Source: a virus. Taken from it: a stretch of 64,000 nucleotides of DNA. The stretch is taken from positions 1 to 64,000 of the IMG/VR virus record IMGVR_UViG_3300017971_000274. One strand, written 5' to 3'. Each line of letters starts with the position of its first letter. Within the stretch, counting starts at the first letter, position 1. Of the stretch, positions 31,787 through 40,289 are shown one piece after another. The position numbers and the translations under genes were made by a program. The notes below the pieces were generated by a model. It was not told the origin of the DNA, did not search any database, and was given only the letters and a program-made list of their open reading frames with translations.

Positions 31787-32056
31787 ATGGCCGATACTGT
31801 TAAAAAGAGAATCGAGGACTTACAACGAAGATACAACGACGTTGTCCAGAAAAAGGCGAGTCTGTCTGGCCAACTGGAAGCCAAGAAACAAGAGTTGGCT
31901 GCCATTGTCCAGGAGATAAAAGACGCCGGGTATGACCCTAAGAAAATTGCCCAGGAACGTGATCAGGCGAAGAAGGAGTTGGAGGATATGATCACGAGAC
32001 TGGATGAGTCTTTGACCGAGGTCGAAGAGGCTCTCGCGCAATTCCAACAGAAATGA
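31787..32056 (+). CDS. Small coiled-coil protein
   Basis: The 89-residue product is almost entirely heptad-like helix (two segments separated by AGYDPKK). It lies between the nuclease and the clamp genes, close to the two Rad50 pieces. It might supply or pair with coiled-coil segments there, but that is only suggested by location. No family is recognised. Confidence 0.65.
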   Translation: MADTVKKRIEDLQRRYNDVVQKKASLSGQLEAKKQELAAIVQEIKDAGYDPKKIAQERDQAKKELEDMITRLDESLTEVEEALAQFQQK

Positions 32057-32063
32057 GGAACAC

Positions 32064-33320
32064 ATGGAAATCAAATTTACGGTTGATGCTGAGCAACTGA
32101 ACAAAGCACTCAAGATGTCCTCTATCATCAGTCCGCAGATGACTGCGGAACAGGAGAGGGGATTTCTCTTCGTGGTGAGCGGGGACGTGTGCAAGATCTA
32201 TTCTAAGAATGGCGGCCACGAAGTCCGGACCAGCTTCCCTGTTACGGACGTGGAAGGCGAAGGCTCGTTCATGTACCCCGCCGATTATATAGGCGAGTTC
32301 GCGTTCGTGTCGGAACCTATTACGTTCACGGCCACGTCTGAGGGAGAGACTTTCAAAGTCAAGTACACTTTCGGTTCTTCCGGTGAGACGGTTCGCGCCT
32401 CGTTCGATCCACGCTCGATGAACTTGTTTGAGAAGGACATCCAGAACGCCATGTCCGACGAGCCTAAGGTCTACAACATAAAGACCTTACAAATGGCCAT
32501 TGGGATGGCTAAGAACTTCGCGGCCAAGCCCAATGAGGCGGTCTCAAACGAGTTCTATAAAACCATCCAGATATTCGGGGACGACGGCGAGCCGGAACTA
32601 GCCAAGAAGGCTAATGGGTTTCTCTTTTCGTCCAACGGCACCGAAGCCTTTTACTTTTACAGTGAGGCGTTTTTGGGAAAGGGGTTGGTAGCGCCGGGCC
32701 AACACCTCCCGTTGTTAGAATCCTTCATGGGCCAGTCGTCTGGAAGTATTAAGGCATACAAGACGGCCAAGTGTACGTACGCCGTTAACGAGAAGGAGGA
32801 CGTTATCGGTTGGCCGCACCACGAGGACACGTGGAAGAAGTTCGGATACTACTCAAAGACCGATCAGGTTGTTGTGAAGGTCAACTGTAAGAGGATGCAC
32901 TACCAGTTGCAATTCATGAGGGCTGGTTTGCACAAGGAGAAGAAGAAGATCCGTCTTCATTTCGATCCGTCATCGGAAAAGTTCTGGTTCTCAAGTGTTG
33001 ATGAGGGTAACACCATAAAGAGTCTCCCGGTCAACATCGACCAAGTCATAGAGTCCCAGGTAAAAGAGGAACTCGCGGCCAACGTCAACGTCAACCACAT
33101 GCTTCACCTCTTCGAGAATGTGAAGGGCGAGTGGGTGGAATTCAGAATCTATATTCTGGAAGCCGGTGAGAAGCGGCCGAAGGACCTCTACATGTTCCGA
33201 ACGATCGATGAGTTCCTTCTGAGCGACGACGGCACCATTGCTGGTGGGAGCGGGGCAGAGAACGTGGCGGAAGGGGTACACGTATGCAATGTGACACGCT
33301 TCACGCCGGGAATAGATTAA
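32064..33320 (+). CDS. dnaN: Sliding-clamp (beta)-like protein
   Basis: The 418-residue product begins like a bacterial beta clamp (MEIKFTVDAEQLNKALK) and shows repeated strand-helix units with a late MFRTIDEF segment, compatible with the three-domain clamp. It is somewhat longer than the usual 370-380. Three clamp-loader-like genes in the same window support the call. The canonical C-terminal MPMR motif is not present, and the tail continues into the overlap with the Rad50 C-half gene (37 nt). Moderately certain. Confidence 0.65.
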   Translation: MEIKFTVDAEQLNKALKMSSIISPQMTAEQERGFLFVVSGDVCKIYSKNGGHEVRTSFPVTDVEGEGSFMYPADYIGEFAFVSEPITFTATSEGETFKVKYTFGSSGETVRASFDPRSMNLFEKDIQNAMSDEPKVYNIKTLQMAIGMAKNFAAKPNEAVSNEFYKTIQIFGDDGEPELAKKANGFLFSSNGTEAFYFYSEAFLGKGLVAPGQHLPLLESFMGQSSGSIKAYKTAKCTYAVNEKEDVIGWPHHEDTWKKFGYYSKTDQVVVKVNCKRMHYQLQFMRAGLHKEKKKIRLHFDPSSEKFWFSSVDEGNTIKSLPVNIDQVIESQVKEELAANVNVNHMLHLFENVKGEWVEFRIYILEAGEKRPKDLYMFRTIDEFLLSDDGTIAGGSGAENVAEGVHVCNVTRFTPGID

Positions 33321-33961
33321 GGGTCAAGGCGCTTAGGGAAACCGCTTCCGGTCTTCAGGCCCTGCGGGACCAGACTCAACGGGACCTGGACACGCGGGAA
33401 CAGGAGGTCAAGGATCTCGCGTGGAAGATAGACGTTTTGTCAAAGGTTGGCGAGTTGTTCCGGGTATTGATGGATCAACTCGTCATGGATCACGTGCGTT
33501 CAATAGAGAGTGTGATCACGGAGGGTTTACGCACCATTTTCGTGGACCAAAACTTATCCTTTGAGGCCGAAGTAGGGCAGCGTTACAACAAACTGGCCAT
33601 AGACTTCTGTCTGAAACAGGCCGACCAGAAGGCAGAGATTAAGGGCCACCCGCTGGAAGCGTTTGGGGGAGGCCCGGCGAGTATCGCGTCGCTTATCTTG
33701 AGAGTGTTAGCTTTGCGGCGTCTCAACAAGTGGCCTTTATTGGCGCTCGACGAGACTCTTGCTGCCGTGTCGGATGAGTACATCGATCGGACGGGTCTGT
33801 TTCTGAAACAGTTGGCCACCAAGACTGGGATAGAGGTTTTGCTTGTGACCCACAAGGCGGCTTTCCTTGAACATGCTGTGATTGGCTACAAAGGCTCCGA
33901 GATCACCACAGACGACGGGCAGCGTTATCTGAAACTACAACGGGAAACACGTGCGGTCTGA
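33284..33961 (+). CDS. Rad50/SbcC C-terminal half (signature, Walker B)
   Basis: The 225-residue product starts with a coiled-coil segment, then the ABC-type signature (LEAFGGGPASIASLILRVLA near residue 123). Walker B follows (WPLLALDETLAAVS near 150), then an H-loop VTHKAAF. It has no Walker A. It complements the N-terminal half at 28683-29888; together they make one ATPase. GGAAGGGG lies 7 nt before ATG 33284, inside the clamp gene. The next gene overlaps its stop by 11 nt. Confidence 0.82.
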   Translation: MQCDTLHAGNRLRVKALRETASGLQALRDQTQRDLDTREQEVKDLAWKIDVLSKVGELFRVLMDQLVMDHVRSIESVITEGLRTIFVDQNLSFEAEVGQRYNKLAIDFCLKQADQKAEIKGHPLEAFGGGPASIASLILRVLALRRLNKWPLLALDETLAAVSDEYIDRTGLFLKQLATKTGIEVLLVTHKAAFLEHAVIGYKGSEITTDDGQRYLKLQRETRAV

Positions 33962-34463
33962 ATCTGAAATCCAGAACCGAATCCGACACCTGTTGTCGGA
34001 GGAGTTAGATCGTAGGGTGTCTCAGGCGTGTGCCCGTGTGCCGTACAACTGCATACACAACCATCGGCAGCCGTTGGATTTGCGTAAGGAGGTGGCGGGG
34101 GAGCCAAACGAAAATTACAACCGGACATCCGTTTCCTCGCCTGTCATCGGGTTGTGTATGCTTAATTCGTCTGACCCAGCGGAGTGGGGAGGGACAATCT
34201 GCGAAGATCCGATTGATGCTCAACGGTGCCCCTACTTCGATCTGGCTTCCACACGGGAGTCTATCAGCGAGGAGTTTTACCGTCAGATAACCGATCTCGA
34301 TTGGGTGGCCGAGAACATGGCCGAAGTTTACGGTCTTCTCTGGGCGTTAGGATCTGAGACGATGCCGTCACTCCCCTGGTGGAAAGCTATTTGGTTCTGG
34401 TTCCTTAGAATTCGGCCGGACCCTCTCGTGAAAATAACAACCCCAACTTTGCCTTCGGAGTAG
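33951..34463 (+). CDS. Cysteine-rich hypothetical protein
   Basis: The 170-residue product starts at GTG. Its middle holds six cysteines and two histidines (CARVPYNCIHNH, then C, then C and CP) that could coordinate zinc or an Fe-S cluster. A Trp-rich hydrophobic segment lies near residues 143-153 (PWWKAIWFWFL). No family is recognised. Confidence 0.6.
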   Translation: MRSESEIQNRIRHLLSEELDRRVSQACARVPYNCIHNHRQPLDLRKEVAGEPNENYNRTSVSSPVIGLCMLNSSDPAEWGGTICEDPIDAQRCPYFDLASTRESISEEFYRQITDLDWVAENMAEVYGLLWALGSETMPSLPWWKAIWFWFLRIRPDPLVKITTPTLPSE

Positions 34464-34465
34464 TT

Positions 34466-34996
34466 ATGTTGTCTGCTCTCTCTCAGTTGTTCATCGTAGA
34501 ACGTCACCGGCAACGAGCCGCGAACGTTGGCTTCTCGGTTCCGGCAATGGGGGAATGTCAGGTTCCGGAGGACGCTTCCGTCGAGCCGTTGTTGACAACC
34601 AATATGGGGGGTAATTTTCTACTGACGCGGGTGTCCGGGGAAGGGTATGCGCGTCATGGGTTTTATGAGTGCCCCCTGGATCAGGAGACGTTACTCCTTA
34701 GCGAGTTCTGCCGGACCCTAGTTAAAGAAGGATCACGAGCCGGGTGGGACAACACCTCCGACTCCATCCAGGGTGCCTTGGAAAGGATGAGGCGAGCGGG
34801 TCTTACCCCGGCTGTAGTGGTGGTCCCGGAGGAGCTTCTCGACCCTCCGGAGGGCCTTCGGGTAGTTATTTCTGCCCTACCTTGTAAGGCTCTCGTTGTC
34901 GCTGACCCCAAGGATGCTGGTTCTTACGTCAGGATCGGGGGGCACGTCTCAATACTGGCCCAGAGTGTTGATAGGGCGTTTGTGGTGGTCACGTGA
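34466..34996 (+). CDS. Hypothetical protein
   Basis: The 176-residue product has alternating strands and helices and a strand-rich C-terminus. It is coupled by a GTGA overlap to the primase-like gene. No motif is recognised and no function can be proposed. Confidence 0.6.
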   Translation: MLSALSQLFIVERHRQRAANVGFSVPAMGECQVPEDASVEPLLTTNMGGNFLLTRVSGEGYARHGFYECPLDQETLLLSEFCRTLVKEGSRAGWDNTSDSIQGALERMRRAGLTPAVVVVPEELLDPPEGLRVVISALPCKALVVADPKDAGSYVRIGGHVSILAQSVDRAFVVVT

Positions 34997-35700
34997 CGTG
35001 GGCGGACGATCTGGCCCGGTTCGCAGCGGACCGGCTCTCTGAGCGGGAGCGGAAGGCCCTGTTAACCAGAGGGGTGTCCGACGCCCAGATCGAGACGTAT
35101 CAGATCGGCCATCTAAATCGGGTGCTGCCGGGCGGTCTCCCGAGTCATTTTCTTGAGTGGTCCAAATTCGGGGACAAGCTGGACGATGTTTTCGTCTTCC
35201 CTTTGACCACAACCTTGGGGGAGGTGCGGGGCTTCGAGTTTCGGCATGTGGTCAAAGAACGTACAGGGTACACGGACTTTCTGTTAGATCGTCGGGAACC
35301 TTGTCTTTTTGGGCTGGCCCAAGCCATTGAGGCCATGTGGGAGTCCAGGTCTGTCTGGTTGGTTGAGGGGCCTTTTGACCTTCCGCCAATCCAGAGGGCG
35401 GCCCCGTTCGTGGTCTCCACGATGACGGCTTTCACGAACAAGGCCACGGTGCGGCTTCTCCGTCGCCTCGTCCAACGGGTCTGGGTAGGTTACGACATGG
35501 ACGGGCCGGGAAGAAAAGGGTGCGAAATCTTCCGTTCGAAAAATAAGCGTGACTTTGAGGTGTATATAGTGGAGTACCCCAAAGTGCTCAAGGCGAACGG
35601 GGAGCGAGTAAAAGACCCAGGCGAGTTATGGGAAGAATGGGGTGACAGGCAAATTATTCCTTTCATCCGGTCCGCAATAGAACGCGAAAACCCTTTTTAG
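34993..35700 (+). CDS. TOPRIM-domain DnaG-like primase protein
   Basis: The 235-residue product begins with helices like the DnaG core N-terminus (SERERKALLTRGVSDAQIE). The TOPRIM motifs follow: VEGPFD (catalytic Glu) near residue 121 and GYDMDGPG (DxD) near 166. No zinc-binding domain or helicase domain is present, and it is much shorter than DnaG. It may be the RNA polymerase core only, with the zinc module supplied by a separate small zinc-ribbon protein, or a TOPRIM nuclease. Start GTG overlaps the preceding stop. Confidence 0.72.
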   Translation: MTWADDLARFAADRLSERERKALLTRGVSDAQIETYQIGHLNRVLPGGLPSHFLEWSKFGDKLDDVFVFPLTTTLGEVRGFEFRHVVKERTGYTDFLLDRREPCLFGLAQAIEAMWESRSVWLVEGPFDLPPIQRAAPFVVSTMTAFTNKATVRLLRRLVQRVWVGYDMDGPGRKGCEIFRSKNKRDFEVYIVEYPKVLKANGERVKDPGELWEEWGDRQIIPFIRSAIERENPF

Positions 35701-35711
35701 GAGAGAGTAAC

Positions 35712-36194
35712 ATGCCAAAACTGTATGGCCCCGCCGAGATGGTGGAAGAGATCGCTAAAAAACTGATTCCGTCGTACCACCCGGAACTGGCGACCGCCCG
35801 AATTCAATACATTTGTGTGGACGTGGCCAGCAAGAAAAACGGGGTTCCTGTCGGCGGGAAGTCTAAAAAGGTCACTGGCGCGATGGAGTTCCTACTTGAG
35901 AAGGATTTCATTATCGAGGTGGCTCTTGAGGTCTGGAACGAGATGACTGAGCGTCAGCAAACGGCCCTTGTGGACCACCTTCTGGAGTGTTGCACCGGGG
36001 ACGAAGATGAGGATACCGGAGAGTTCAAGTGGTCTATGCGTGAGCCGGATGTAAGGGAGTTCACGAGTATCCTTCATCGGCATGGGGCCTGGACCGACAC
36101 CTTGATGGGTATGGTGGAGGTCGCCCAGCGGCTCAACATCGAAGAGCGCGTTCAAGAGGTTGTCGATTCCACAGTAGACACGCAAGAACAGTAG
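35712..36194 (+). CDS. Phage putative metallopeptidase-like protein, active site altered
   Basis: The 160-residue product looks like the phage metallopeptidase-like family (ARIQYICVDVASKKNG, then EVWNEMTERQQTALVDHLLECC). In that family the helix usually carries a HExxH-like metal site near VDHEL. Here it reads VDHLLECC, so a key residue seems changed and activity is doubtful. AGGAGAGAG precedes the ATG. It lies between primase-like and DnaX-like genes. Confidence 0.55.
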   Translation: MPKLYGPAEMVEEIAKKLIPSYHPELATARIQYICVDVASKKNGVPVGGKSKKVTGAMEFLLEKDFIIEVALEVWNEMTERQQTALVDHLLECCTGDEDEDTGEFKWSMREPDVREFTSILHRHGAWTDTLMGMVEVAQRLNIEERVQEVVDSTVDTQEQ

Positions 36195-36211
36195 ACCGGG
36201 GGACCAAGGGG

Positions 36212-37618
36212 TTGTGGGATACTGTTTACAGACCTTTACGGTTTGCTGATGTCCTAGGTCAAGACGGTAACGTCCGTCTCCTGAAGGCTCGCCTAAAGAA
36301 CGGGACGGCTTTCGACACAAGCTATATCTTCGCGGGAGCTTTCGGCCGGGGTAAGACCACCGTAAGCCGGATTCACGCGAGGGCGATGCTTTGTCAAGAC
36401 CTGGATACCAGCGATCCTGAGCCGTGTAACAAGTGTGATAATTGCACCACGATCCTGGAAGAACAGCCGGGGCCGTTCACGGAGCGGGATGCTGCGAGCC
36501 ACGGTACCGTCGAGCACGTTCGTAAAATCATAGAGGAATTGCCTTACGTTTTGGAGAACGCCCCAAAGCGTATCTACCTCTTTGACGAGTCCCACCGGAT
36601 GAGCGTGGCGGCTCAAGATGTGCTCCTGAAACCGATCGAGGACAAGAAGATGATCGGGATGTTTTGCACCACGGAGGCGGAAAAGATCCGTGGTGCGATC
36701 CGGTCTCGTTGCGAGGAGTACACGATCCGTAAGGTCACAAGGGACGAGGTCCTCCAACGGATGCGTATGATTCTGGAGAAGGAGGAGGTCAAGTTCGAGG
36801 ATGACGCTGTCTACATCGTCATCGACCATTCTGACGGCCATGTCCGGGACGTAATAAACAAGCTGGAGATGATTTCGCAGTTGGGCGACGTGACGATAGA
36901 CAACGTGCGGTCCTATCTCCACTTGTCTGTTGTTACCCTCTACTACCAGATCCTGTTACATCTGGACGATCCCAAGCAAACCATAGAGCTAATCGATCAG
37001 GCGTGTGAGATGGTGACGCCGGAAGAAGTGTCTGCGGGTATAGCCGAAGCGGCCATGAACACGTACCGGGTGGCCAGTGGCATTTACGCTGATTTCTCGT
37101 TCGTTGATAAAGGGTTAGCTGAGAAGGTTCACGCCAAATACGGCTCAGATGTTGTCCGCTTTGCTTACTGGTTCTTGGGTTCTAAGTACACGACCAAGTT
37201 AAGTCTCGTCAGAGACGCCGTCGTTTTTTCTCAACTCCCAGGCAACCTTCCAACAGACAAACCGTCGCCTCCTGTGGTCTTCTCGGGCAGTAAGAAGCAA
37301 TCCAACGGGCCAGAGCCAGAGCAACCCAAACCCAAAGAACAGGAGCAGCCTAAGCCTCAAGAGCAAGAACAAGTGAAGGCCGAGACCGTTAAAAAGTCAG
37401 ATCCGCCTCCTCAAATTGTTGACGAGTTCGCGGACCCTACTGTACCAACGGACATCGAGAAGCACGTCGTTAACGCGGAGATGCCCCGAAGCAGAGAGTC
37501 AGATATGACAGCGCGGCCACCGAGAAACCGGGAACACAAGGTGATGTCACCGGCTGAGTGGCGTAGGAAATTCGAAGCCCTTTTACGAAAAAAGATACAG
37601 TCTCCGTTGCTAAAGTAA
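36212..37618 (+). CDS. dnaX: DnaX-like clamp-loader ATPase (gamma/tau)
   Basis: The 468-residue product begins WDTVYRPLRFADVLGQ, as DnaX does, then AGAFGRGKTT (Walker A near residue 42) and a four-Cys zinc module (CNKCDNC). Next come LFDESHRMS (Walker B variant) and AIRSRC (SRC sensor). Domain III helices follow, then a Pro/Glu/Gln-rich linker and a basic C-terminus. A TTG start is used with GGGGGACC upstream. With the delta and delta' genes this gives a complete loader ring. No slippery poly-A shift site was noticed. Confidence 0.85.
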   Translation: MWDTVYRPLRFADVLGQDGNVRLLKARLKNGTAFDTSYIFAGAFGRGKTTVSRIHARAMLCQDLDTSDPEPCNKCDNCTTILEEQPGPFTERDAASHGTVEHVRKIIEELPYVLENAPKRIYLFDESHRMSVAAQDVLLKPIEDKKMIGMFCTTEAEKIRGAIRSRCEEYTIRKVTRDEVLQRMRMILEKEEVKFEDDAVYIVIDHSDGHVRDVINKLEMISQLGDVTIDNVRSYLHLSVVTLYYQILLHLDDPKQTIELIDQACEMVTPEEVSAGIAEAAMNTYRVASGIYADFSFVDKGLAEKVHAKYGSDVVRFAYWFLGSKYTTKLSLVRDAVVFSQLPGNLPTDKPSPPVVFSGSKKQSNGPEPEQPKPKEQEQPKPQEQEQVKAETVKKSDPPPQIVDEFADPTVPTDIEKHVVNAEMPRSRESDMTARPPRNREHKVMSPAEWRRKFEALLRKKIQSPLLK

Positions 37619-37625
37619 TTTTCGC

Positions 37626-37635
37626 AGTGTAGTCG
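37626..37635 (+). promoter_or_regulatory. Near-consensus AGTGTAGTCG element
   Basis: This is a one-base variant of the GGTGTA element, 9 nt before the ATG at 37645. The distance is slightly longer than at the seven best examples, so it is only a weak candidate. Confidence 0.3.
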
Positions 37636-37644
37636 AAAAGTGGG

Positions 37645-39429
37645 ATGGGTACGGAAAACCAGTGGGTAGTATTAGAGCTTACCTCTAAAGCAGAAAATGA
37701 AGATCCGGATATGGTACGGAATTCGATCCGTCATCATATCCGGGACGCCGAAGTTTTCGTACCGGCGTCAGTGGTTCAACGTGGGGAGCAGAGGGTTTTC
37801 CATTACCTTGTGGACGGGTACGCCTTCGTTCAACACAGGCACACGGAGACCCACTACGCCCGGCTGGTAGACACGAAATACGTCCAGGGACCTTTATACG
37901 TTCCGACCGGAGTTAAGAAGGACAAGCGTCTGGCGACTGTCTCCCCGGAGCAGATAGACCAACTGCGTAAGCAGATAAAGGTTGAGGTGGATCAGGGCAT
38001 AGAGGTTGACGACATCGTAGTTATAACCTCAGGCCCTTACAAAAACATCGAAGCTGTCGTGCGGGAGGAGATTCATGAGCACGATTCGGTGACGGTCCAC
38101 ATTCAATTAAGATCCACAGATCGGTTGGTAACATTACCCAGAGCGTTCTTGAGGTTGAAATCAAAACCTCCTCACGTGGTCCACCGGACGAAGTTGGAAA
38201 AGCTAACGGAGTGGGCGCGGGGTGCTCTTATGTTAGCCCGCTGGTCCGGTTCCGAGTTGGAAGGGGTCCGGGAAGGCCATCGGAATCTCGGTCGTATGGA
38301 TGGTTGGATCGAAAAGAGCCGGGCCACGTACCATTTTATAAGAGCGTACCATTCCCGGATAGATTTTGACCCCTTGTGGGCCAAGTTCCAGGAGCTACGA
38401 AACCTACAGACAGGGGTTTCTTTACGGAGTCAGATTCATACTGTTAGCGCTCCTCTCCCGGACCTAAGCTTCATGTCTCAGAAACACCAGGAGGTGCGGT
38501 TTCTATCAGAAGCTTGCGCCAAGATCTTTACGATATACTCGGACGTAAGAGAAATGACAGAACCTACTCCTATGAATTTGGTCGTGGACGGCACCCAATT
38601 ATACATTCGATGTCTTTCCGCTCCCGGCTTGAGCGACCTCACGGACTCTCAGGGCCGACCGACCGGTGCCATCGTTGGGTTTCTAAGAAGCCTTGGCTCC
38701 TACAAAAAGAGATTCCCGAAGGCGCGGGTTTTCGTGTGTTGGGATGGTTCGTCGCAACGGCGGAAGGCTATGTTCCCTGACTACAAGGCCAACCGGATTT
38801 CGCGGTCCGGGGCAGCGGCCAACACCTTCGAGATGGATTGGCTTCGAGATAATTTGCCGTCATTCGGCGTCATTCAGGCGTTTAATCCAGACGAAGAGGC
38901 TGACGATGTTATGGCCGCCCTGGTGAGAGGGCCGCTCGAAGGCCGCCCAAACGTGCTGATTTCCACGGACAGGGATCTGTTACAGTTGGTATCGGAGTTC
39001 ACTCACCAGTTGTGCCCAAAGGTGGGGATGGGTAAGGAAAGGTTATACAACCCGGCGCTCGTCAAGAGGGAGTATGGAGTGGCTCCGGAGAGTATGATCC
39101 ACCTACGGGCGTTGAGCGGAGACACCTCAGATAATATACCCGGAGTCCCCGGCTTTGGTCCTAAGACAGCCTCCAAACTCATCAAACTGTATGGTTCAGT
39201 CGAGGCCCTGTTAGGATCTAATTTGGCCGGGTTAGGAAAAAGTCAGGTTTCCAAATTGCGTGCTAACGAGGATCGGGTTATTAAAAACATTGACTTGTTA
39301 GCTCTGAAAGACGTACCATTCAGACAGATCGAATCGAATCCAGATCAGAGTAGGGCAGAAGCCGAGCTAGAGGGTATTGAGGTAAAGCCTAAGTCTATTC
39401 TAGCTGCGTTCTTCCCAAAACAACCTTAG
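37645..39429 (+). CDS. NusG-like domain fused to a FEN-type 5'-3' exonuclease
   Basis: The 594-residue product has two recognisable parts. Residues 5-90 look like a NusG N-terminal domain (WVVLELTSK, VFVPASV, LVDGYAFVQ). Residues 118-172 look like a KOW domain (IEVDDIVVITSGPYKNIEAVV and later strands). After a helical linker (175-305), residues 308-590 form a FEN/Pol I-type exonuclease: VDGTQLY, CWDGSSQRRKAMFPDYKANR, DEEADDV, STDRDLLQL, GDTSDNIPGVPGFGPKTA. There is no internal stop, so the fusion is real in this sequence. It could link flap or RNA-primer removal with transcription. I know of no such fusion; that should be checked. Confidence 0.82.
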   Translation: MGTENQWVVLELTSKAENEDPDMVRNSIRHHIRDAEVFVPASVVQRGEQRVFHYLVDGYAFVQHRHTETHYARLVDTKYVQGPLYVPTGVKKDKRLATVSPEQIDQLRKQIKVEVDQGIEVDDIVVITSGPYKNIEAVVREEIHEHDSVTVHIQLRSTDRLVTLPRAFLRLKSKPPHVVHRTKLEKLTEWARGALMLARWSGSELEGVREGHRNLGRMDGWIEKSRATYHFIRAYHSRIDFDPLWAKFQELRNLQTGVSLRSQIHTVSAPLPDLSFMSQKHQEVRFLSEACAKIFTIYSDVREMTEPTPMNLVVDGTQLYIRCLSAPGLSDLTDSQGRPTGAIVGFLRSLGSYKKRFPKARVFVCWDGSSQRRKAMFPDYKANRISRSGAAANTFEMDWLRDNLPSFGVIQAFNPDEEADDVMAALVRGPLEGRPNVLISTDRDLLQLVSEFTHQLCPKVGMGKERLYNPALVKREYGVAPESMIHLRALSGDTSDNIPGVPGFGPKTASKLIKLYGSVEALLGSNLAGLGKSQVSKLRANEDRVIKNIDLLALKDVPFRQIESNPDQSRAEAELEGIEVKPKSILAAFFPKQP

Positions 39430-39478
39430 AGGAGAGCCTCTGATACGGCTACGATGGCCGTTACAAGGAGTCGAGTCG

Positions 39479-40120
39479 ATGTCAAGTGGCTATGTTATTC
39501 CGGTCGATCCCGCTGAGTTAGCTAACCGTTTTGCAGCACCTGATCCAACACCTATAGACGAAAGAGAGAGACTAGAGAGGGAAGAAGAAGAGGCTGAGAT
39601 GGAGGCGTTGTTCTCCACTGATGACTATGAAACGATTGTCGCGCCCCTTCTTGACCGGATACCAGAACGCGAGGCAGATCTTATATATCTCTATTACGTC
39701 TGTAAGAAACGCCAAGCCGACATAGCCGAAATCTTCGATGTAACCCAGGCGGCTATCAGTTACCGGCTGGACCGGGGGATTCAACGCATCAAGTTCTTGC
39801 TGTCCATTCCTACGGTCACGGAAGAGGACATGCGGAAGGATCTTGCCGAGATCTTTGAGCAAATCGACATCAATATTTTGGTGGGGATGTGGCAGACAAC
39901 GTGCCAATCAGAAGTGGCGTCCAAGTTGAAGTTAACACAAGGACGTGTCCGCCATCGGTTTTTCAAGGCCGTTGAGGTTCTTAAGGATGCGGCCGAGGGT
40001 GATGACCAGTTCCAACCATACCATAAGATATTCTCCTCAATCGCATCCAAGAATTTCAATATTCTCAGGGCCGTGAGCCTACCGCAGTGGAGTGATAGGG
40101 GCGTGGACCGCTGTGTGTGA
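39479..40120 (+). CDS. Sigma-factor-like protein
   Basis: The 213-residue product has a helix-turn-helix resembling sigma region 4 (IPEREADLIYLYYV ... ADIAEIFDVTQAAISYRLDRGI, about residues 58-100). A second HTH-like unit follows (SEVASKLKLTQGRVRHRFF, about 145-165). AAGGAG precedes the ATG. It could direct RNA polymerase to phage promoters such as the GGTGTA type or to the virion genes that start just downstream. Region 2 was not recognised, so it may be a small, diverged sigma or an RNAP-binding regulator. Confidence 0.68.
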   Translation: MSSGYVIPVDPAELANRFAAPDPTPIDERERLEREEEEAEMEALFSTDDYETIVAPLLDRIPEREADLIYLYYVCKKRQADIAEIFDVTQAAISYRLDRGIQRIKFLLSIPTVTEEDMRKDLAEIFEQIDINILVGMWQTTCQSEVASKLKLTQGRVRHRFFKAVEVLKDAAEGDDQFQPYHKIFSSIASKNFNILRAVSLPQWSDRGVDRCV

Positions 40121-40259
40121 GAAGGAGCCGCTCCCTATAATAGAGGCTGAGAGTGACGCACTCGCGGCGATGGAAGCGGCCGAGAAGGAGTTAGAAGAGA
40201 CCTATAAGCGGGAACTTGACGAGTCCCGGACCGCCTACACATTGGTTCGAGCGGACTGA
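40113..40259 (+). CDS. Possible small charged protein
   Basis: A 48-residue frame begins at GTG inside the end of the sigma-like gene and runs to TGA 40257. The product is an acidic/basic helix (MEAAEKELEETYKREL). The Shine-Dalgarno sequence is poor; an internal ATG at 40170 is an alternative. Coding is plausible from its position between two genes, nothing more. Confidence 0.4.
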   Translation: MCEKEPLPIIEAESDALAAMEAAEKELEETYKRELDESRTAYTLVRAD

Positions 40260-40267
40260 ACAAGTCG

Positions 40268-40273
40268 TATAAT
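40268..40273 (+). promoter_or_regulatory. TATAAT -10 before the virion gene block
   Basis: A perfect TATAAT lies 17 nt before the ATG at 40290, with AGGG as Shine-Dalgarno sequence in between. The -35 is weak (TTCGAG with 16-nt spacing). It lacks the GGTGTA element, which hints at a different promoter class for structural genes. Confidence 0.4.
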
Positions 40274-40289
40274 TATAGGGTTTTCTTTT

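Noticed and set aside
34991-34998. Second parS-like site around TCACGTGA
   Set aside because: Only the central octamer matches; the flanking GTT/AAC arms are missing, so it is ordinary coding sequence at a GTGA gene junction.
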